NCBI GenBank assembly: GCA_030597505.1 | Contig: JAUVRS010000202.1 | Coordinates: 1-5,274, forward strand | Direction of reading: 5' to 3' | DNA: 5,274 nucleotides | Origin: Desulfobacteraceae bacterium | GTDB lineage: Bacteria > Desulfobacterota > DSM-4660 > Desulfatiglandales > Desulfatiglandaceae | Part shown: positions 4,894-5,274 of the stretch, piece after piece | Layout of the letters: each line of letters begins with the position of its first letter | How positions within the stretch are numbered: the first letter of the stretch is position 1 | Made by a program: the position numbers and the translations under genes | Notes under the pieces: generated by a model | Told to the model about the DNA's origin: nothing | The model's database searches: none | The model's input: the letters and a program-made list of their open reading frames with translations, nothing else

Positions 4894-5274
4894 TACCCGC
4901 CCCGTTCTTGGGATATCAGCAGGTGATCCCGGGGGCATCGGGCCGGAAATCGCGGTCAAGGCCTTGAATCAGACGGATATTTATGACATCTGTCGTCCCC
5001 TGGTTGTTGCAGATGCCCGTTTTATGGAGGACGTTATCCGGTTTACCAATGTACCCCTGAGACTCAACAGAATTACAAGACCTCAGGACGGCCTGTTTAC
5101 GCATGGCACCATGGACATACTCCATATGGCCAATATGGATCCAGACCGATTAACCTATAAACAAGTCGTGTTGGAACAGGGGCAGGCCTCGTTTGAATAT
5201 GTAGTCAAGATCATTGAACTGGCCCTGAATAAAGAGATCGACGGCACCGTAACGGGTCCCATCAACAAGGCAGC
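4883..5274 (+). CDS. PdxA/PdxA2-family dehydrogenase, N-terminal part (cut by window end)
   Basis: The first 130 codons, plus two bases, of a protein in the 4-hydroxythreonine-4-phosphate dehydrogenase family (PdxA, usually about 330 residues). GDPGGIGPEI (14-23) is the N-terminal family motif, with Gly17 where PdxA commonly has Ala. TGPINKA (124-130) is the conserved TxPINK segment, at about the expected position. The three metal-binding histidines of PdxA fall beyond the window. True PdxA works in vitamin B6 synthesis. PdxA2, found beside DUF1537 kinases, oxidises 4-phospho-D-threonate or -erythronate with NAD, and the 3-keto product decarboxylates to dihydroxyacetone phosphate. The overlap with the kinase gene makes PdxA2 the better call. 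There is no frameshift in the visible part, so it is truncated only by the window edge. Confidence 0.88.
   Translation, partial: MATDTRPVLGISAGDPGGIGPEIAVKALNQTDIYDICRPLVVADARFMEDVIRFTNVPLRLNRITRPQDGLFTHGTMDILHMANMDPDRLTYKQVVLEQGQASFEYVVKIIELALNKEIDGTVTGPINKA

Noticed and set aside
1..5274. CRISPR array, insertion sequence, prophage, rRNA or defence genes
   Set aside because: I found no regularly spaced repeats, transposase, integrase, rRNA or known defence-protein motifs on either strand.

Overview
The window reads as bacterial chromosome with compact, same-strand genes. Every gene and remnant I can support lies on the + strand. Family content (a receiver-only response regulator with a charged helical tail, a remnant of a tungsten aldehyde:ferredoxin oxidoreductase, and anaerobe-type acid-sugar genes) suggests an anaerobic, probably Desulfobacterota-like (former Deltaproteobacteria) organism. 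This is inference from gene families, not from a marker gene.

Layout: (i) 4-40, three imperfect tandem copies of a 12-13 nt unit. (ii) 85-591, a response regulator with a C-terminal extension instead of an output domain, followed by a good rho-independent terminator candidate (about 618-660). (iii) 661-860, no recognisable gene. (iv) 861-1027, the frameshifted last ~55 codons of an AOR-family enzyme, whose stop codon overlaps the next start (TAATG). (v) 1027-1965, a DapA-family Schiff-base aldolase/lyase that is probably not a true dihydrodipicolinate synthase. (vi) 1969-3225, a LarA-like (DUF2088) protein, tightly coupled to the gene before it. (vii) 3226-3546, a 321-nt spacer with small inverted repeats and a coding-like open frame. 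(viii) 3547-4893, a complete DUF1537 four-carbon acid sugar kinase. (ix) 4883-5274, the first 130 residues of a PdxA/PdxA2-family dehydrogenase, overlapping the kinase by 11 nt and cut by the window end.

How the genes may work together: DUF1537 kinase plus PdxA2 is an established pair. The kinase makes a 4-phosphorylated four-carbon acid sugar (threonate or erythronate), and PdxA2 oxidatively decarboxylates it to dihydroxyacetone phosphate. The added elements here are the LarA-like protein, whose family includes nickel-pincer 2-hydroxyacid racemases/epimerases, and the DapA-like lyase. My hypothesis is a catabolic module in which the LarA-like enzyme inverts C2 of an acid sugar (for example the erythronate/threonate pair) so that one kinase/dehydrogenase pair can use both epimers. 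The DapA-like enzyme would split or dehydrate a related 2-oxo acid. The residue constellations support the family calls; the substrates and the joint pathway are inference.
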